A DNA stretch of 64,000 bases from Graphilbum fragrans (GCA_001513895.1 LLKO01000008.1:1079486-1143485); one strand, 5' to 3'; shown: positions 37,864 to 49,698, counted from the first letter of the stretch. Numbers and translations: made by a program. The notes: a model not told the origin generated them from the letters alone.

Positions 37864-40677
37864 ATGCCTGTTCCGCCTCCTTCCTACCAACACGCCGTCA
37901 GCCGCGACTGGCTGTCTTATTTGGTGCCTTATATCCCTATCAGCGACTATGCCCCCCTTTCTCGGGTGTCCCGCAGCTTCTACGAACAGTTTGCTCCCCG
38001 TCTCTGGAACGACCCTTTCCAGACAATCCGGCATCTTGGCCTTCATCCTGACAATGGTGGGTTACGAGCTGGAGCCAGTCTTTTTTTTTGTGCCATGGTT
38101 TCTCTGGAGCGTTCGCCCCCGTGTATCCTCCTCCCACATCCCGTACCCCCCCTCTTTAGTTTTGCACTTTGCCGTTCCCAGACGTTCTAAAAATGCCTCG
38201 ATGACATGCATAGGTATATGCATTTGTCGGTTGCTTTTTTCTGAGGACGCTGGCAAAGTCCCTATTACCTTCGGGGTACTTGTTGTGAAGCGCTTCGTTG
38301 ATGGACCTGCGTGCTAACTAGAAGCGAGCATGCAGAGTTAGCATGGTACCTGTTTTTCGCCACCCACCATGCACCAAATGTACGACTGTCCACTCGGAAG
38401 CTGGTTGCGTCCCTGGATTTTCGGAACTTTGCCGTCGGGTCGCCAGCGTTGTTTGCCGGCTCCGGTGAACGGAGCTTCTCCGGGACCATCCGGAAGTTTG
38501 CGTATCTGTTCCCGGCCGCCCGCTGCATTCTTCTTGATGGCCATGCCGAGTATGATCCAGCAGGTCTCCTGTCCCAAGATCTAAAGTCTATTGAGGAAGA
38601 CGGCTCCGCGCCGATGCCTATGGTGCTTAGTTTGGACCATTGTGGCTCTGTCTTGCCCAACCTTCTTTTCACGTCACCATACTGGCGGCATCTAGTGTAT
38701 CTCGATATCTCCAACATCCCCGGGTCTGTCAGCTCCATGGTAGCCCGCAATGCCTTTGATCCGTCTGTCTTGCCGAATCTTCGCATTCTTCGGATGCGCG
38801 GCCGCAACATACAGCCAGACGCCATGGCCAAGATCTTGGTCTCGTTCAACAACCGCATTTGGAGCTATGATCTTAGCTATAACAACTTGACGGACGATAC
38901 GCTGAAGAAGATAGTCATGTTCTGCTTTCCTGCCGCCAGCATGCAATCCAGTGACTACTTTGAAGCGGAGGGCAAACTAGTCAATGCGAAGGACCAACAT
39001 GGCAATGATGTCGCGGCTGACAAATATGGCCAGTTTTGCCATGTAGAGGAGTCATCCTACAGCAGCACGTTTTCGCATCCAGCTCGCTATTTGGCTGACT
39101 CCCCCTCTTATGTGACTGACGCTTCTCACCCTCGACGTCTGAATGGGGTAGACGACCTCCATAGAGACAGCGTGGATGACGTCAAATCGGTGGTTTCCGC
39201 AGGCCCAGCATTGCACGCGCCAGACTGGCGCTCTTTGGCTGACAACGATGTGTTCCGGCCAATATCTGGTCTATCACACATACATCTCAGCGGAAATAGC
39301 CGAATCAGTGTGCACGGCATTGATTTTTTCTTGAATATGAGCCGCGGTCTCATTGAACAATTTGACTGCTCTGACCCAAGCATCCCAACCACGAACGATG
39401 TTCATGGCGTCAAACTTACTGGCATCCTAGGTCGATCTCACCTCTTCCGCCCTGTTATAGCCTCTAACTTGCGCAGCCTCCGCATTCATCACTCTCTGGT
39501 GACCCGTATCCCCACTCTCACAGACTTTTCGAGGAGTGCGATGGCGAGCTTGGAGCATGCGGAGACTGTGATGCATGAACGGGCCAAAATGGCGTATCCC
39601 AATGCATTTGTGCCTGATATGAACCCACGCCTAGAGTCGTTGACATTGACATGCTTGCCGCGAGTTTCTACGGGGCCGCTCATCGATGAGCTTCTTAGGT
39701 TTTTGCTTCTGGCGTACAAGCAAGAACAAGACATCAAGGAAGCTACGGCACCTGATAGTAGGCGTGGTCCTTTGATGCTGAAAGGGCTAAGGCACATTCG
39801 ACTGGAGTTTGAGCCACTGCCACCCGAAGAAGATGGCGACAGCGGGTTGGATAGCCTTGATGCAGGTGCTCTGCTCCAAGGATCTGGGGGGGGGTTCAGC
39901 TTCTTTGACAAAAGCAGCGAGGCTTCACCGGGATCCAGAGAAAAGTCCGCCGATGGAAGTATGGCGTCGCCTACGACGACTGCCATCAATTCCCACTCGG
40001 ACGAAGTAGCAACCCCCGAACCCCCACATGCGAATGCTCCTATGGCCAACCCAGTGCCCAAAGCTAAGGTTAAACAGACCCAGCAGGCCGGGCAGACCGA
40101 ACAGGTTGAGAATATGACCAAAGGGACTCAAGGGAAGGCCCAAGAAGCGGGTGATCTCCCTGTAACCGCATCGGCACCACCAGACCCACGCCCGCTGTCC
40201 CACTATCCATTGCCAGAGGCGGTTGAGCCTGATAGCAACCAGGTCCCGGCGAAAGTATCATGGGCGGGACAGGAATGCACTGTGCAGGTGTGGGTTGGCT
40301 CTGGAGTGCCTGGGTCAAAAGTTGCGGTAAACGCCTACATGGAGAATCTGGCGCATTCTTCACTACGGCAGCAAGTGCGGCCAGCAACACCAGATCAAGT
40401 GGCAGCTGGGGTGCCTCGCCACTCGTGCATCTTCAGCGATGCTTGGGAGGCGATTGTGTTGACGGGGCGTGTTAACACCAACGGGGGCACCAACGGGCCG
40501 GCGCTGGACGGAGCCGATCTACCACTACGGCAGAGGATGCGCGATGTTGTACAGGCCATCCGGCGCTTCCGCACTGAGACCAAAGCTGCTTATGCCTTTT
40601 GTGGTGGTGCTGTGGGTGGTGAGCGGCCTGGCCACAGACACTGGACTGGGACTCTTGAAGTGATGCTAAAGAGGTGA
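37864..40677 (+). CDS. F-box-like / leucine-rich-repeat protein, function unknown
   Basis: Two exons, 37864-38056 and 38336-40677, encode 844 residues. The 279-bp intron (donor GTGGGT, branch GCTAAC, acceptor GCAG) splits a Glu codon and joins LGLHPDN to ELAWYLFF in frame. Residues 10-60 look like a degenerate F-box (LVPYIPISDYAPLSRVSRSF). The middle shows leucine-rich-repeat-like units: VYLDISNIPG, LRILRMRGRNI, YDLSYNNLTDD and LSHIHLSGN. A low-complexity linker (about residues 570-700, rich in Ser, Pro, Ala, Gln and Lys) precedes a C-terminal segment ending in a Trp/Thr/Leu-rich strand. F-box plus LRR proteins often pick substrates for ubiquitin ligases, but the F-box match is weak and that role is inference. 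The intron is long compared with the others here, so a second small exon cannot be excluded. Confidence 0.8.
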
Positions 40678-41322
40678 TGTAAGGTGAGGGGTGTTGTGGG
40701 CGGCTATTGGACAGGATGAGGGCTAGGAAATTTCTTTTCATTTGCACACGACCGTCTTATTTTCTTCCTTTTCCGTGTTTCACTATTTTTGTGGGATCGT
40801 AATTCATTTCGCCTTTTAGCATGTTCTGTTGTTCTCCCGTTTGTTTTCTTGTTCTTATTCCTCGTCATAGTTCTTCTAGGATCACGACGTCACTATCAAT
40901 TATGATTAGTGTCCCCTGCTCCTAGCCAACTAATATATAATTGCGCGCTGCGGCTCCGTTCAACGAACTGACCAACCAGCTGGTCGCAGGTGGACGATCA
41001 CGAGGCGGTGTCTGTGTTGCGCCGAATATGCCGGTGTACAATTCTATATCAATCAACAGACCAGCATGGAAGCCGTGGATATTTCGTCAGAGCTAGAATG
41101 GAAAGGAAAATGCAAGACGGGTGTATAAGAGGAAGCTATCTAAGAAGCTGTACTTCCTTGGCCGCTCCAGCCAATATTTATCCAAAATCGCTGACATCGT
41201 AACGGGAAATATATACACAACCAAAGAATACATAACCAAAGAAAGAGTATATGGCACATGACAAAAGAGACACGGTAAATCAAGATAGTAGACACATTCC
41301 ACCCGCATTGTGTCTTGCATCT
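40678..41322. other. Convergent intergenic region, two 3' ends
   Basis: The LRR-like gene (plus) and mch1 (minus) end toward each other across 645 bases. The region is AT-rich around 40870-41230 and should hold both 3' UTRs and poly(A) sites. I see no further gene. Confidence 0.6.
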
Positions 41323-42240
41323 CTAGATGACAATGCCACGGTGCGCCCAGCCGTTGCGGCCGCGCCAGGCCAGCAGCACAAACACACACGAGACCCAGAC
41401 GCTGGCGGACATGGCCCAGAATGTGGCGGCGTAGCAGTGCTGGCCGAAACACAGGCGGCTCTCGCTCTGCCGGCGGCCGGGTCCGTCGCCGACACCGACA
41501 CCAACGCCAGCTTGGTATACAGCCGAGTAGACAAGGCCCCAGAGCGTGGCACCGAGGGCGGGAAAAACGGCGACAATGCCCCAGTTGGTGCCAAAGTTCT
41601 CGACGCCCCAGATGACAGTGATGATAATGGGAGTCAGGCTGAAGACGGCGCCGTAGCCCGCCCCGACGAGAGCCGAGACAATCCAGAAGCGCTCGCCGTG
41701 GCCCTGGACAGCGCCAGACGCCAGGACGACGAGGCCAACGGACATGGACAGCGCAAAGGCGAGCCAGAAGACGACGCGCGAGATGGTGAAGGGGCGAGAG
41801 TCACTGGCGTCATCACCCAGACCCCCGGCCGTCTCCTGCGACGAAAAGGAAGCAGCCGACGACTCAGAGGACAAAAAGTGCGAGCGGCCGCGGCCGGCGA
41901 CCTGGAGATGCTGGGTCTGAGGCCGAGGGGCGAGCCAGTCGGTCAGCGATCCGGTCAGCAGGCGCACCACAGTGCTGGTCATGCCGACGATGGAGACGTG
42001 GGTGGCTGCGGAGGTGGCGCCGGAGCCGGCGAGGGTGACGATAGCTGGCCCCGACGGCGGCGCTGGCGGCTGCAGAGTGCCGAGGATGGTGCCGAGGTTG
42101 TTGATAAAGGCCTCGCCCGGACCGATCATGAGGAAGAAGCCGAGGCTGAAGAGCCACATAGTATGGTCGGAGAGGAACTGGCGGGTCTCGGCATTGAGCA
42201 CCCACTGCTTCTTCTTCTTCTGGATGCGGGCCTGCTCGCT

Positions 42241-42275
<35 letters not shown>

Positions 42276-43530
42276 CGTCAGGGCTAAGCTCGTCATCGCC
42301 GGCCGCGATGCCGTGGCCGTGGTCGTTCTTCCGGGGGTCGAGAAGCCGTCGAGTGAGGGCGTCGTCCTCGTCGAATTCGGGGTCTCGCACATCGGCGCCG
42401 CTGTTGCTGCGAGCACGGCTGCCGCTGAGCGGATCGACGCGGTTCATGGTGCCGTAGCCGCTGGCGCTGGCGCTGCCGATGCTAGCGCTGCTGGCGCTGG
42501 GGCCGAAGCGCGAGGCCGGGTGGCCGGCTTGCACCGCCGGAGGAGGAGGAGGAGCGTTGTTGGGCGTGATGGTGGGCGAAAAGAGGGCACTGCCGTCCAG
42601 CAGACCGCTGCGTTCGAGTTCGTCGACGGCCTCGTCGATCAGCTCGGCCTCATCAACGACCCGGAGTGTGGCCGACCCGATGAGGCCGACCACGAGAAGC
42701 AGGACGGCCAGAAAGACGAAGAAGGAAAACACGTCGACGTCTCCGCGGCGAGGCGGTGCTGCTGGCCGTCCGTTGCCGCTGTTGCCGCCGCTGCCTGGAA
42801 GAGGCGCAAGCCGCTCGTAGAGCACGCGGCTGCCGAGCTGGCTCAGCCACATGCCGCTGAGGCCGAACGCAGCAATCGGAGCAGCCAAAGCGAGGCCGCG
42901 ATGGCGGCCGCGGCCGAAGTTCTTCGCACAGGTGGCGACGGCGCTGAGATACATGGCGCACGTGGCGGAGCCGATGGCAGCAAAGGCAGCAATCATGCAG
43001 ATGTAGGTGCGCGAGCGGCCGGACGCGTCGTTGTCGCCGTCGCCGGCTGCGGCTTCGCTGGCGGCCTTTTCGTAGATGAACGCAGCAACGCCGTAGCCGC
43101 CGCTAAAGGCAAAGGCCGAGTAGAACGAGAGCGGTGCGGGGCCGTAGCGGTCGCAGATGTAGCCCATGAGCGGCACGGGCAGGTAGGAGGCCATGCTGGC
43201 GGCAATGGCGATGCCGTTGACCTGGTACTGGGAGTAGCGAAGACGCTCGAGGAAGATGTGGCCGTACAGCGAAAACACGGTGATGGAGCCGGCACACAGC
43301 GCCGAGAGGATGGCGCACGCGAAGGCGACGGCCCGGGCGACCGATGCAGACGACATGGCGAGGCCGGAGCGGCGGCGGCGGCGTGCAGGGCCGGACTCGG
43401 AGCCGGTGGCAAAACTGGAGGCGGAGCTGTCGACGGAGCCGGTTCGACGTCTCGGGAAAAAAGAGCGCGGATCGGGTTCGGGCGACACGGAGCGGAGGGA
43501 GGAGGCGGGGGACGTGCTGGCGGAGGCCAT
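41323..43530 (-). CDS. mch1: MFS transporter, Mch1 family
   Basis: A single-exon gene encodes 735 residues. After a Ser/Arg-rich N-terminus of about 65 residues, membrane segments begin with AFACAILSALCAGSITVFSLYG. The following FLERLRYSQYQVNGIAIAAS and LPVPLMGYICDRYGPAPLS match the Mch1 subfamily of monocarboxylate-porter-like MFS proteins. About twelve hydrophobic segments follow, in two halves. The halves are separated by a long cytoplasmic-type loop holding low-complexity sequence and a run of eleven Asp. Yeast Mch1 is a vacuolar-membrane protein with no firmly known substrate and no monocarboxylate transport shown, so the substrate is open. The protein is longer than usual because of the N-terminus and loop. 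It shares a promoter region of about 700 bp with the divergent histidyl-tRNA synthetase gene. Confidence 0.88.
42241..42273 (-). repeat. GTC x 11 trinucleotide repeat (poly-Asp in Mch1)
   Basis: Eleven perfect GTC triplets on the plus strand read as GAC on the coding strand and give eleven Asp in the central loop of Mch1. Perfect triplets suggest length variation between strains. Confidence 0.95.
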
Positions 43531-44229
43531 GGCGGCAGACGATTCGGGAAACGGAAACAGGCTGGGTCGTGTTTATTGGGAGGCGCGAGAGACGAGGCGC
43601 GAGCCGCGCATGGTTTTGTTGATTTTGGCTGTTGGGCTGGATGCGAGGAAAACGAAGCTTCCAGGACGATAGCTATGCGGAGCAGCACGCAATCCAGCAG
43701 AGCAGGGAGAGCACAGCAAGAAAGGCGCAGCGCCGCAGAGCGCCGGCCGATCAGGACAGGCAGGTGTCAAGCGAGACGTGGAGCTTGTCAGGCAGCGCTG
43801 ATGTGTTGATGGTGGAAGCTGTCGTCAGATGCAAGCCGTCTTACATACAGTAGAGACGCTGACGCGCTAGTTGCCGTGAGACGATGGAGTACGACGTACA
43901 GTTGTGGCCTGGAATAGTAGGCCACAACCCCTTATCTTATCGTGGCGACCTCTGGTACCCCGCCACCTTGAAGCAGCTGCCCGATGGCTCTGCCGCTTTT
44001 AGTGAGGGACAGCATAATTTTCGTGCTTTCGTGCCGTTATCCCACTAGTAGCATCAAAGGCACATTTTTTTAATGGCTGTGTTGTTAACCTGCAACGCAT
44101 CTGTGACTCAACCTTTCTCTCTTGCCACGCAAGCGATTGGCCCTGCACGCAGCCACAGCCACACGACCTGTGCTGTCCGTCCCTTTCGTTCCTTTTATTC
44201 TTGCTGATTTCTGCCTCCGGCGTGCGCAG
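43531..44229. promoter_or_regulatory. Divergent promoter region between mch1 and hts1
   Basis: The start codons of mch1 (43530, minus) and histidyl-tRNA synthetase (44230, plus) face away from each other across 699 bases. No other gene fits here. The half nearest hts1 becomes pyrimidine-rich after 44110 and carries a TGACTCA element. Confidence 0.65.
44104..44110 (+). promoter_or_regulatory. Gcn4/CPC1-type TGACTCA site upstream of hts1
   Basis: A perfect TGACTCA heptamer lies 120 bp upstream of the first ATG of histidyl-tRNA synthetase. This is the consensus site of the bZIP regulator of general amino-acid control (Gcn4 in yeast, CPC1/CpcA in filamentous fungi), which is known to act on aminoacyl-tRNA synthetase genes including yeast HTS1. 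Binding is inferred from sequence and position. Confidence 0.6.
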
Positions 44230-46054
44230 ATGCTGCTTGGCTCTTGTTCACTTGCTCGTTCCGCCACGCCCTTTTCCACATTTGCAACGCCTCTTCCGTT
44301 TTCCGCCTCACGATCTCTGGTCCGGTTTGCCTCGACTACCGTTCCCCGCGCCGGTGCCCTCACCCCCTCTCCACTCTCTACGAGCGTCGGCTGGCCCAGC
44401 ACACGCAGCAACAACGGCCGTTTGCCCGTTTCGCGATATTCCACAACCTCGTCGTCCGATACGCGCGATCTCGACACCATGGCGTCCAAGGAACACAAGG
44501 AGAAGCCCAAGGCGGCCGCGCAGCTCAAGACGCCCAAGGGCACGCGCGACTGGACCGGGGGCGACATGATTCTGCGAGACGAGATCTTGTAAGTGCGGCG
44601 TGGCTGGTTCCGTTTTCGTTCTTGTGTCTTTTTCGCTGTCCGTTTCTGCTCCCTCCGTGCTAACCTCTAGTCAAACGGTCTCCGACGTCTTCAAGCGCCA
44701 CGGCGGCGTGCCCCTCGACACCCCAGTGTTCGAGCTCAAGGAGGTGCTGGCCGGCAAGTACGGCGAGGACGCCCGGCTGATCTACGACCTGGCCGACCAG
44801 GGCGGCGAGCTCTGTGCGCTGCGCTACGACTTGACCGTGCCGTTTGCGCGGTGGCTGGCCATGAACAAGGTGCTGCAGTTCCGCCGCTACCACATTGCCA
44901 AGGTCTACCGCCGCGACCAGCCCGCCATTGCCCGCGGCCGCATGCGCGAGTTCTACCAGTGCGACTTCGACATTGCCGGCACCTACGACCGCATGATTCC
45001 CGACGCCGAGATCCTGCGCGTGATCCACGAAATCTTCGAGACCCTCAAGGAGGAGATCGTCATCAAGATCAACCACCGCCAGATCCTCGACGGCTTCTTC
45101 GCTGTCGCTGGCGTCCCGGCCGACAAGGTGCGCGCCATCAGCTCCGCCGTCGACAAGCTCGACAAGCTGCCGTGGGCCGACGTCAGGAAGGAGATGGTCG
45201 AGGAAAAGGGCCTGGACGAGGCTGTGGCCGACCAGATCGGCGAGTACGTCAAGCACAGCGGCGACATCCCCGCCATTGCCGCATTCATCCGCGCCGACCC
45301 CAAGCTCATTGCCAACGCCGACGTCCTGCAGGGTGTCGAGGACATGGAGCTGTTGGCCACCTACCTCGAGGCCTTTGGCGTCGCCAGCAACAAGGTCTCC
45401 TTTGACCTGTCGCTATGCCGCGGCCTCGACTACTACACCGGCGTCATCTACGAGGTCATCTCGCAGACGGCAGCGGCCGCAGCGGCCGAAGAAGCGGCGG
45501 CGCAGGCGGCAAGCGGCCACAGCAGCAGCAAGAAGAAGAAGAGCGCGGCTGCCGAGGAGCCACAGGTGGGTAGCATTGCCGCTGGCGGCCGCTACGACAA
45601 CCTCGTCGGCATGTACGGCAAGACGCAGATCCCCTGCGTGGGCATCTCGTTTGGCGTCGATCGCATCTTCACGCTGATGAAGGCGCGCCGCGAAAAGGAG
45701 GCGGCCAAGCTGCGGGTGCGCGAGACCGACGTCTACGTCATGGCCTTTGGCGGCGGCGGCTTCAATGGCATGCTGGTCGAGCGCATGCGCGTCGCCCGCC
45801 AGCTGTGGGATGCCGGCATCAAGGCCGAGTTCGTGGCCAAGACCAAGCCGCGCCTGCCGCAGCAGTTCAAGGCCGCCGAGGACGTGCCGCTAGGCGTCAT
45901 TCTGGGCGAGGACGAGCTGGCCAAGGGCCAGGTGCGTCTCAAGGCGCTGGGCACGGGTGCTGGTGCTGGCGCCGACGGCGACGACAAGGACCGCGGCCAG
46001 CTGGTGTCGCAGGACGATCTAGTGGCCGAGATCAAGAAGCTGTTGATTCAGTAG
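44230..46054 (+). CDS. hts1: Histidyl-tRNA synthetase, probable mitochondrial and cytosolic forms
   Basis: Exons 44230-44588 and 44671-46054 (intron 82 bp; GTAAGT, GCTAAC, CTCTAG) encode 580 residues. The enzyme charges tRNA-His with histidine. Class II motifs are clear: FELKEVLAGKYGEDARLIYDL, then motif 2 (FRRYHIAKVYRRDQP followed by REFYQCDFDI), the histidine-specific RGLDYYTGVIYE (here CRGLDYYTG), GGRYDNL and motif 3 (GISFGVDRIF). The C-terminal anticodon-binding domain ends AEIKKLLIQ. A low-complexity insert (Ala/Glu runs then four Lys) separates GVIYE from GGRYDNL. The first 83 residues are rich in Ser, Arg and Ala and poor in acidic residues, like a mitochondrial presequence. A second in-frame ATG at 44479, in the strong context CACCATGG, would start a 497-residue cytosolic form (MASKEHKEKPKAA). 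Yeast HTS1 uses the same two-start arrangement. Confidence 0.95.
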
Positions 46055-48160
46055 GAGACGAAGTCGACAAGGAAAAAAAGAAAAAAACCCATAAAAACAA
46101 GACACGGAGATGGATGTTTTATGATACCGATCATGATAGACTCAAAAAAGAAGAAGCATGCAGTGTACCCCGAGCGCCCGATCTTGACCTTGTAGGACCT
46201 AGGCGAGCATCTGTGTACTCCGTAGAACAGGACGCAGCACCCTCCGGCTTGGCCGTGTCTACGATGAGGATCGCATCTTGGCAGGGCCTGGGAAACATGA
46301 GAGTCTTGGGCGGGAAACAGAGAAACAGGGAAACAGCAAATGGCAAACTGCCAAGCCCCAAACCCGAGTGACAAGACCTGCACACAACCCTGAGCGACAT
46401 TCGAGGCAGCATCGGTAGAGCTTCCATCCGACATGGACAAGTCCTCGGAACAATACGTGGCGAGGCTGGCATGGGAAACAAGGAGATGCCCGTGTCTGTG
46501 GCGCGCTCATGACGAAAAAGCTGGCGCTCTGGGCTGCGTAGCCGTCTGTCATCGGGCGTGCTGTTGGGCTGTTGCACCGTTTAGCGTGCTCTGTCACCCG
46601 ATCTAGAGCCCTATAAACGGCCAAGTCAACTGCTAAGGGCATGGCCACAGCGGCGGAAACGGCGGGGCGCTTGGCCCAAGAACAAGCCATTACGAGTGTT
46701 TATAGGGGCTACGAGATGAGTTACCCGCAGTTATAGCGAGGAATTCCCTCTACGAGTATACGTCGTAGACCCCCATGCAATACAGAGTCGCAGACGCAGT
46801 GTGGCTGAGTCGACAAGCTGCCTTGCCAACAACCAGGAGACCACAGCGTGGCACTGCGTCTGCCGCTGTCTCGGTAAGCTGTTCAGACCGAGTTGGCCGA
46901 TGTCCTCCAGGATGCGTGGCCCCTATCCGTCTTCACATCTTCTCTTCCTCCCACTTCGCCCTCCTTCTCGTCATATTCCCTCCCCCTTTCGCGATTATCC
47001 CTCCCTCCTCCTCCGTCTCTTCGTCTCGTCGCCTCCCCCCTCTGTCTTACCCCCAAGTTGCGCGATTTACTAGCAGCTATACCCTTCCTGGCGTGCTGGG
47101 ATGCCTTTTTTTACGAATCCGTTGGCCAATACTCTGCTGCATGGCAAGACGCCATTCGGACACAGCAACCTGATATGCGAGTACCTCTCTCGCAGCAGCT
47201 ACCAGGGCAGGCTCGGCGAATGGCACGATGGATCCCCTTGGCGTGGGGAGACGCTCCAGGGCTCGGCCATGCCGCTGAGAGCTTGCTGGCCGGCCCAGGG
47301 TGGGATCGGTGGATTTTGCTGCTCCATATGGGATTTGTGAAAGACGGATCGTTTTTGTCTCGCATGCAGAGGCGGAGGAGGGGAAGAAGGGACTCCAGAC
47401 CACGCGAAGGATGCTGTCTCTAGTGACGCCGTAGTTTGGCTTACCTGTCTTTTCCTTTTTCGAATGCGGTTTTTACTGCTCACTATCGATTGCTGCGCTC
47501 TTTACGACCTCTAAATGCTCTGCTGATGACTGGTGTGGCCGACAGCTGCTCTGATTGGGCTGTGATGTGTCGTCGTGAGCGGTTGTTGCGGTTGTTGCGG
47601 CCGCAGACGCATGTCGTTCCGCTCTGTGGGTGTCGGAAACGCATAGACCGCACAGGACTGCATGGACCGGCGAGACACGGACCGCCGTAGATACGCAATA
47701 ACAGAGGAGACTAAGTAAGGAACAGGCCAACGAATCAGCCACTGGTCCGTCTAGTCGAACCAGGATGGCGACTGCGGCCACGAGGCGAAGTGAGACGGGG
47801 CCAGAGGAGCTTCGTCGAGACACTCAGACCAGAAAATCCAGCCTAGATGGTCTTAGACGCCGACTAGACGGCCAGAAAATAGCTCATAGGTCGTATACTA
47901 TGTGTAGCTCATGGCTTGCTGGCCATAGCCACCAGCTTGCGGCCTGTTGCAGAAACAGCGCAAGTCTGGCGGCCACGATGCCAAGAACTACATAGATGAT
48001 AGCACGGCCAGCTCGGAGCCGGCCTCTGGTGCGTATATGACTACGGAGTACACGCTCGCACTCGTAGGCAATATTGGCTGCACATCCTCCACAAAACAGC
48101 CACCAATGCAACTCTGGGGAAGAAACGCGGCCACACAAAGAATGATGTCACCGCTGTTTC

Positions 48161-48196
48161 GTCTGCGACGTCTGCTACGTCTGTTACGTCTATCAC
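48161..48196. repeat. Four-copy 9-bp tandem repeat
   Basis: Units GTCTGCGAC, GTCTGCTAC, GTCTGTTAC and GTCTATCAC follow each other directly, in sequence with no identified gene. Confidence 0.75.
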
Positions 48197-49373
48197 GCCT
48201 GTATCATTGGTTTCTCCTAGTTCTCCTATTTCCTGCATCTGCAGCTACAGAGTAAGGATCACTACATTTGGGGTGGGCGGAGGCTAGGCCCGCGTCGAGC
48301 GGCAAATACCCAAGTCTCATGTTGAGGTCTTCCATAAGCCGTAGCGACTTTGGGGTAGGGAGGATGCGCTACAGACCAACCCATATTGGGCCGCGATGTC
48401 ATCTCAAACAGGTGCGCGTTGAGCCCCTGATTGGCCCGCGCCTCCCGCTCTGCCCACTAATGGCCGCCCAAACACGAGTGCTAAGCTTTTTCTTTCCCTG
48501 GTTAGGAGGGGCACTTGCATGCAACTCCGTATGAAGTTACTTCATAGCGCACCGCAGAGCACCGCAACAGCACACCCACATGCAGCTTTCGTTTTCTGGC
48601 TGCTTACCCCCACTACGGCTGCTACTGCCGTGCTGGACATTCGCTGTCGAAGATACGTAACTCGCTGTAGTGACAGAGTACTTATGTACTGCATACATAC
48701 AAGTAGTTCCTCCGTACTCGTACCGCACTTTCCTCGTAACTACTCTCGTACGAGTACCTCAGCCCCACCTAGCTTGCGTCGTCCCTTCCACTATGGGGCG
48801 CTCCCGGTGTCTTCTCGCCCCTCCTTTTCCTGCTTCCAGAATGCCCCTCTCCAGGCCTATTTGGGGTGTGGCCCATCTTACAGGTAGCGCCTTCGTTGTG
48901 AGCTACAAGCAGCTACGAGTACGCTGGCCTCGTAACTACCGTTACTCCGTCACTTTTACGAAACGGAGGTGCTGTGGATTCGTAGCGGATGCCCTGTTGG
49001 CATTATGTGGGCGCTGCTGGCCAGCAAAACCGAAAACTCGGCTCCATCCTCCCTCAATAACCAGCTGCCTCCCCTGGCCATTTTCCTTCAAATTGGGCTG
49101 CCTCCCTCGTCTCTCAACCTTGCTGTCAACATCCGATCCCCCTCCTCCTCTTTTCTTTCTCTATTTTTCTCTCTCTCGTTCTGCCCCCCCTCGTCTTCTT
49201 GGAGGCACACCTCGTTGAAGAATTGCACCCCTGAGATAGCTCCTCAAATAGGACTCTCGGTAAGCCACCCTCTTCCATCCCACTCTCATCTCCCACAACA
49301 GCTGCTTTTGCGTCCGTTGCCTCTCTCACCCCACGGTCAAGGGTAAGAGACCCAAATAAGCGGGCTGGCTGTG

Positions 49374-49395
49374 CCTGGCATGCCAGGAAAAGGGG
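49374..49395. promoter_or_regulatory. 14-bp palindrome and STRE-like AGGGG upstream of gad1
   Basis: CCTGGCATGCCAGG at 49374-49387 is a perfect palindrome, followed at 49391-49395 by AGGGG, the core of stress-response elements. It lies about 140-155 bp upstream of the TATA box of the glutamate decarboxylase gene. Fungal glutamate decarboxylase is linked to stress tolerance, so a role is plausible but unproven. Confidence 0.35.
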
Positions 49396-49529
49396 CTACC
49401 CAGCAGTCCTTTGTCAGGCTGTGGCAGAGATTCAGGAACGCCCCCCTCCCCTCTTCCTGCTATCAGTGTCCGGAGCTTCACGGAAGCTGTCTGGTTTCCC
49501 TGTAGCAATTCTTCCTGCCGAGCCTTGTC

Positions 49530-49538
49530 TATATAAAG
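49530..49538 (+). promoter_or_regulatory. TATA box of gad1
   Basis: TATATAAAG matches the TATA consensus and lies 161 bp upstream of the gad1 ATG at 49699, a usual distance for fungal genes. It is the clearest TATA element I noticed next to a gene in the window. Confidence 0.6.
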
Positions 49539-49698
49539 AGGCCTCACTGCCCATGCGCCAGAGTTTTGACCGTCTTGAACTCAAGACATGTCCACTGTCT
49601 AACACCCCGTCTTTCCTAGCTCACACAATCCCTGCTACAACGGTTGCCAAGTTTTTGCCAAGCTCTCTTGACTATTTGACCCGCCCAACACCGCCAAA

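Larger units (their letters stand above)
46055..49529. other. Intergenic region between hts1 and gad1
   Basis: The first 100 bases are A-rich and likely the hts1 3' UTR. After that I see no gene in 3.4 kb. Features noted are a pyrimidine-rich tract at about 46960-47045, a 9-bp repeat at 48161-48196, TACGGAGTAC at 48042-48051, CTCGTACGAG at 48745-48754, and a perfect 14-bp palindrome with an adjacent AGGGG at 49374-49395. Confidence 0.5.

Noticed and set aside
41251..43809. Plus-strand 852-codon frame opposite mch1
   Set aside because: Very long, but low complexity and without any domain, while the minus strand has a clear MFS transporter. Stop-free antisense frames are expected in GC-rich coding DNA.
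44660..45256. Minus-strand frame opposite histidyl-tRNA synthetase
   Set aside because: Shadow of the conserved enzyme, no family match.
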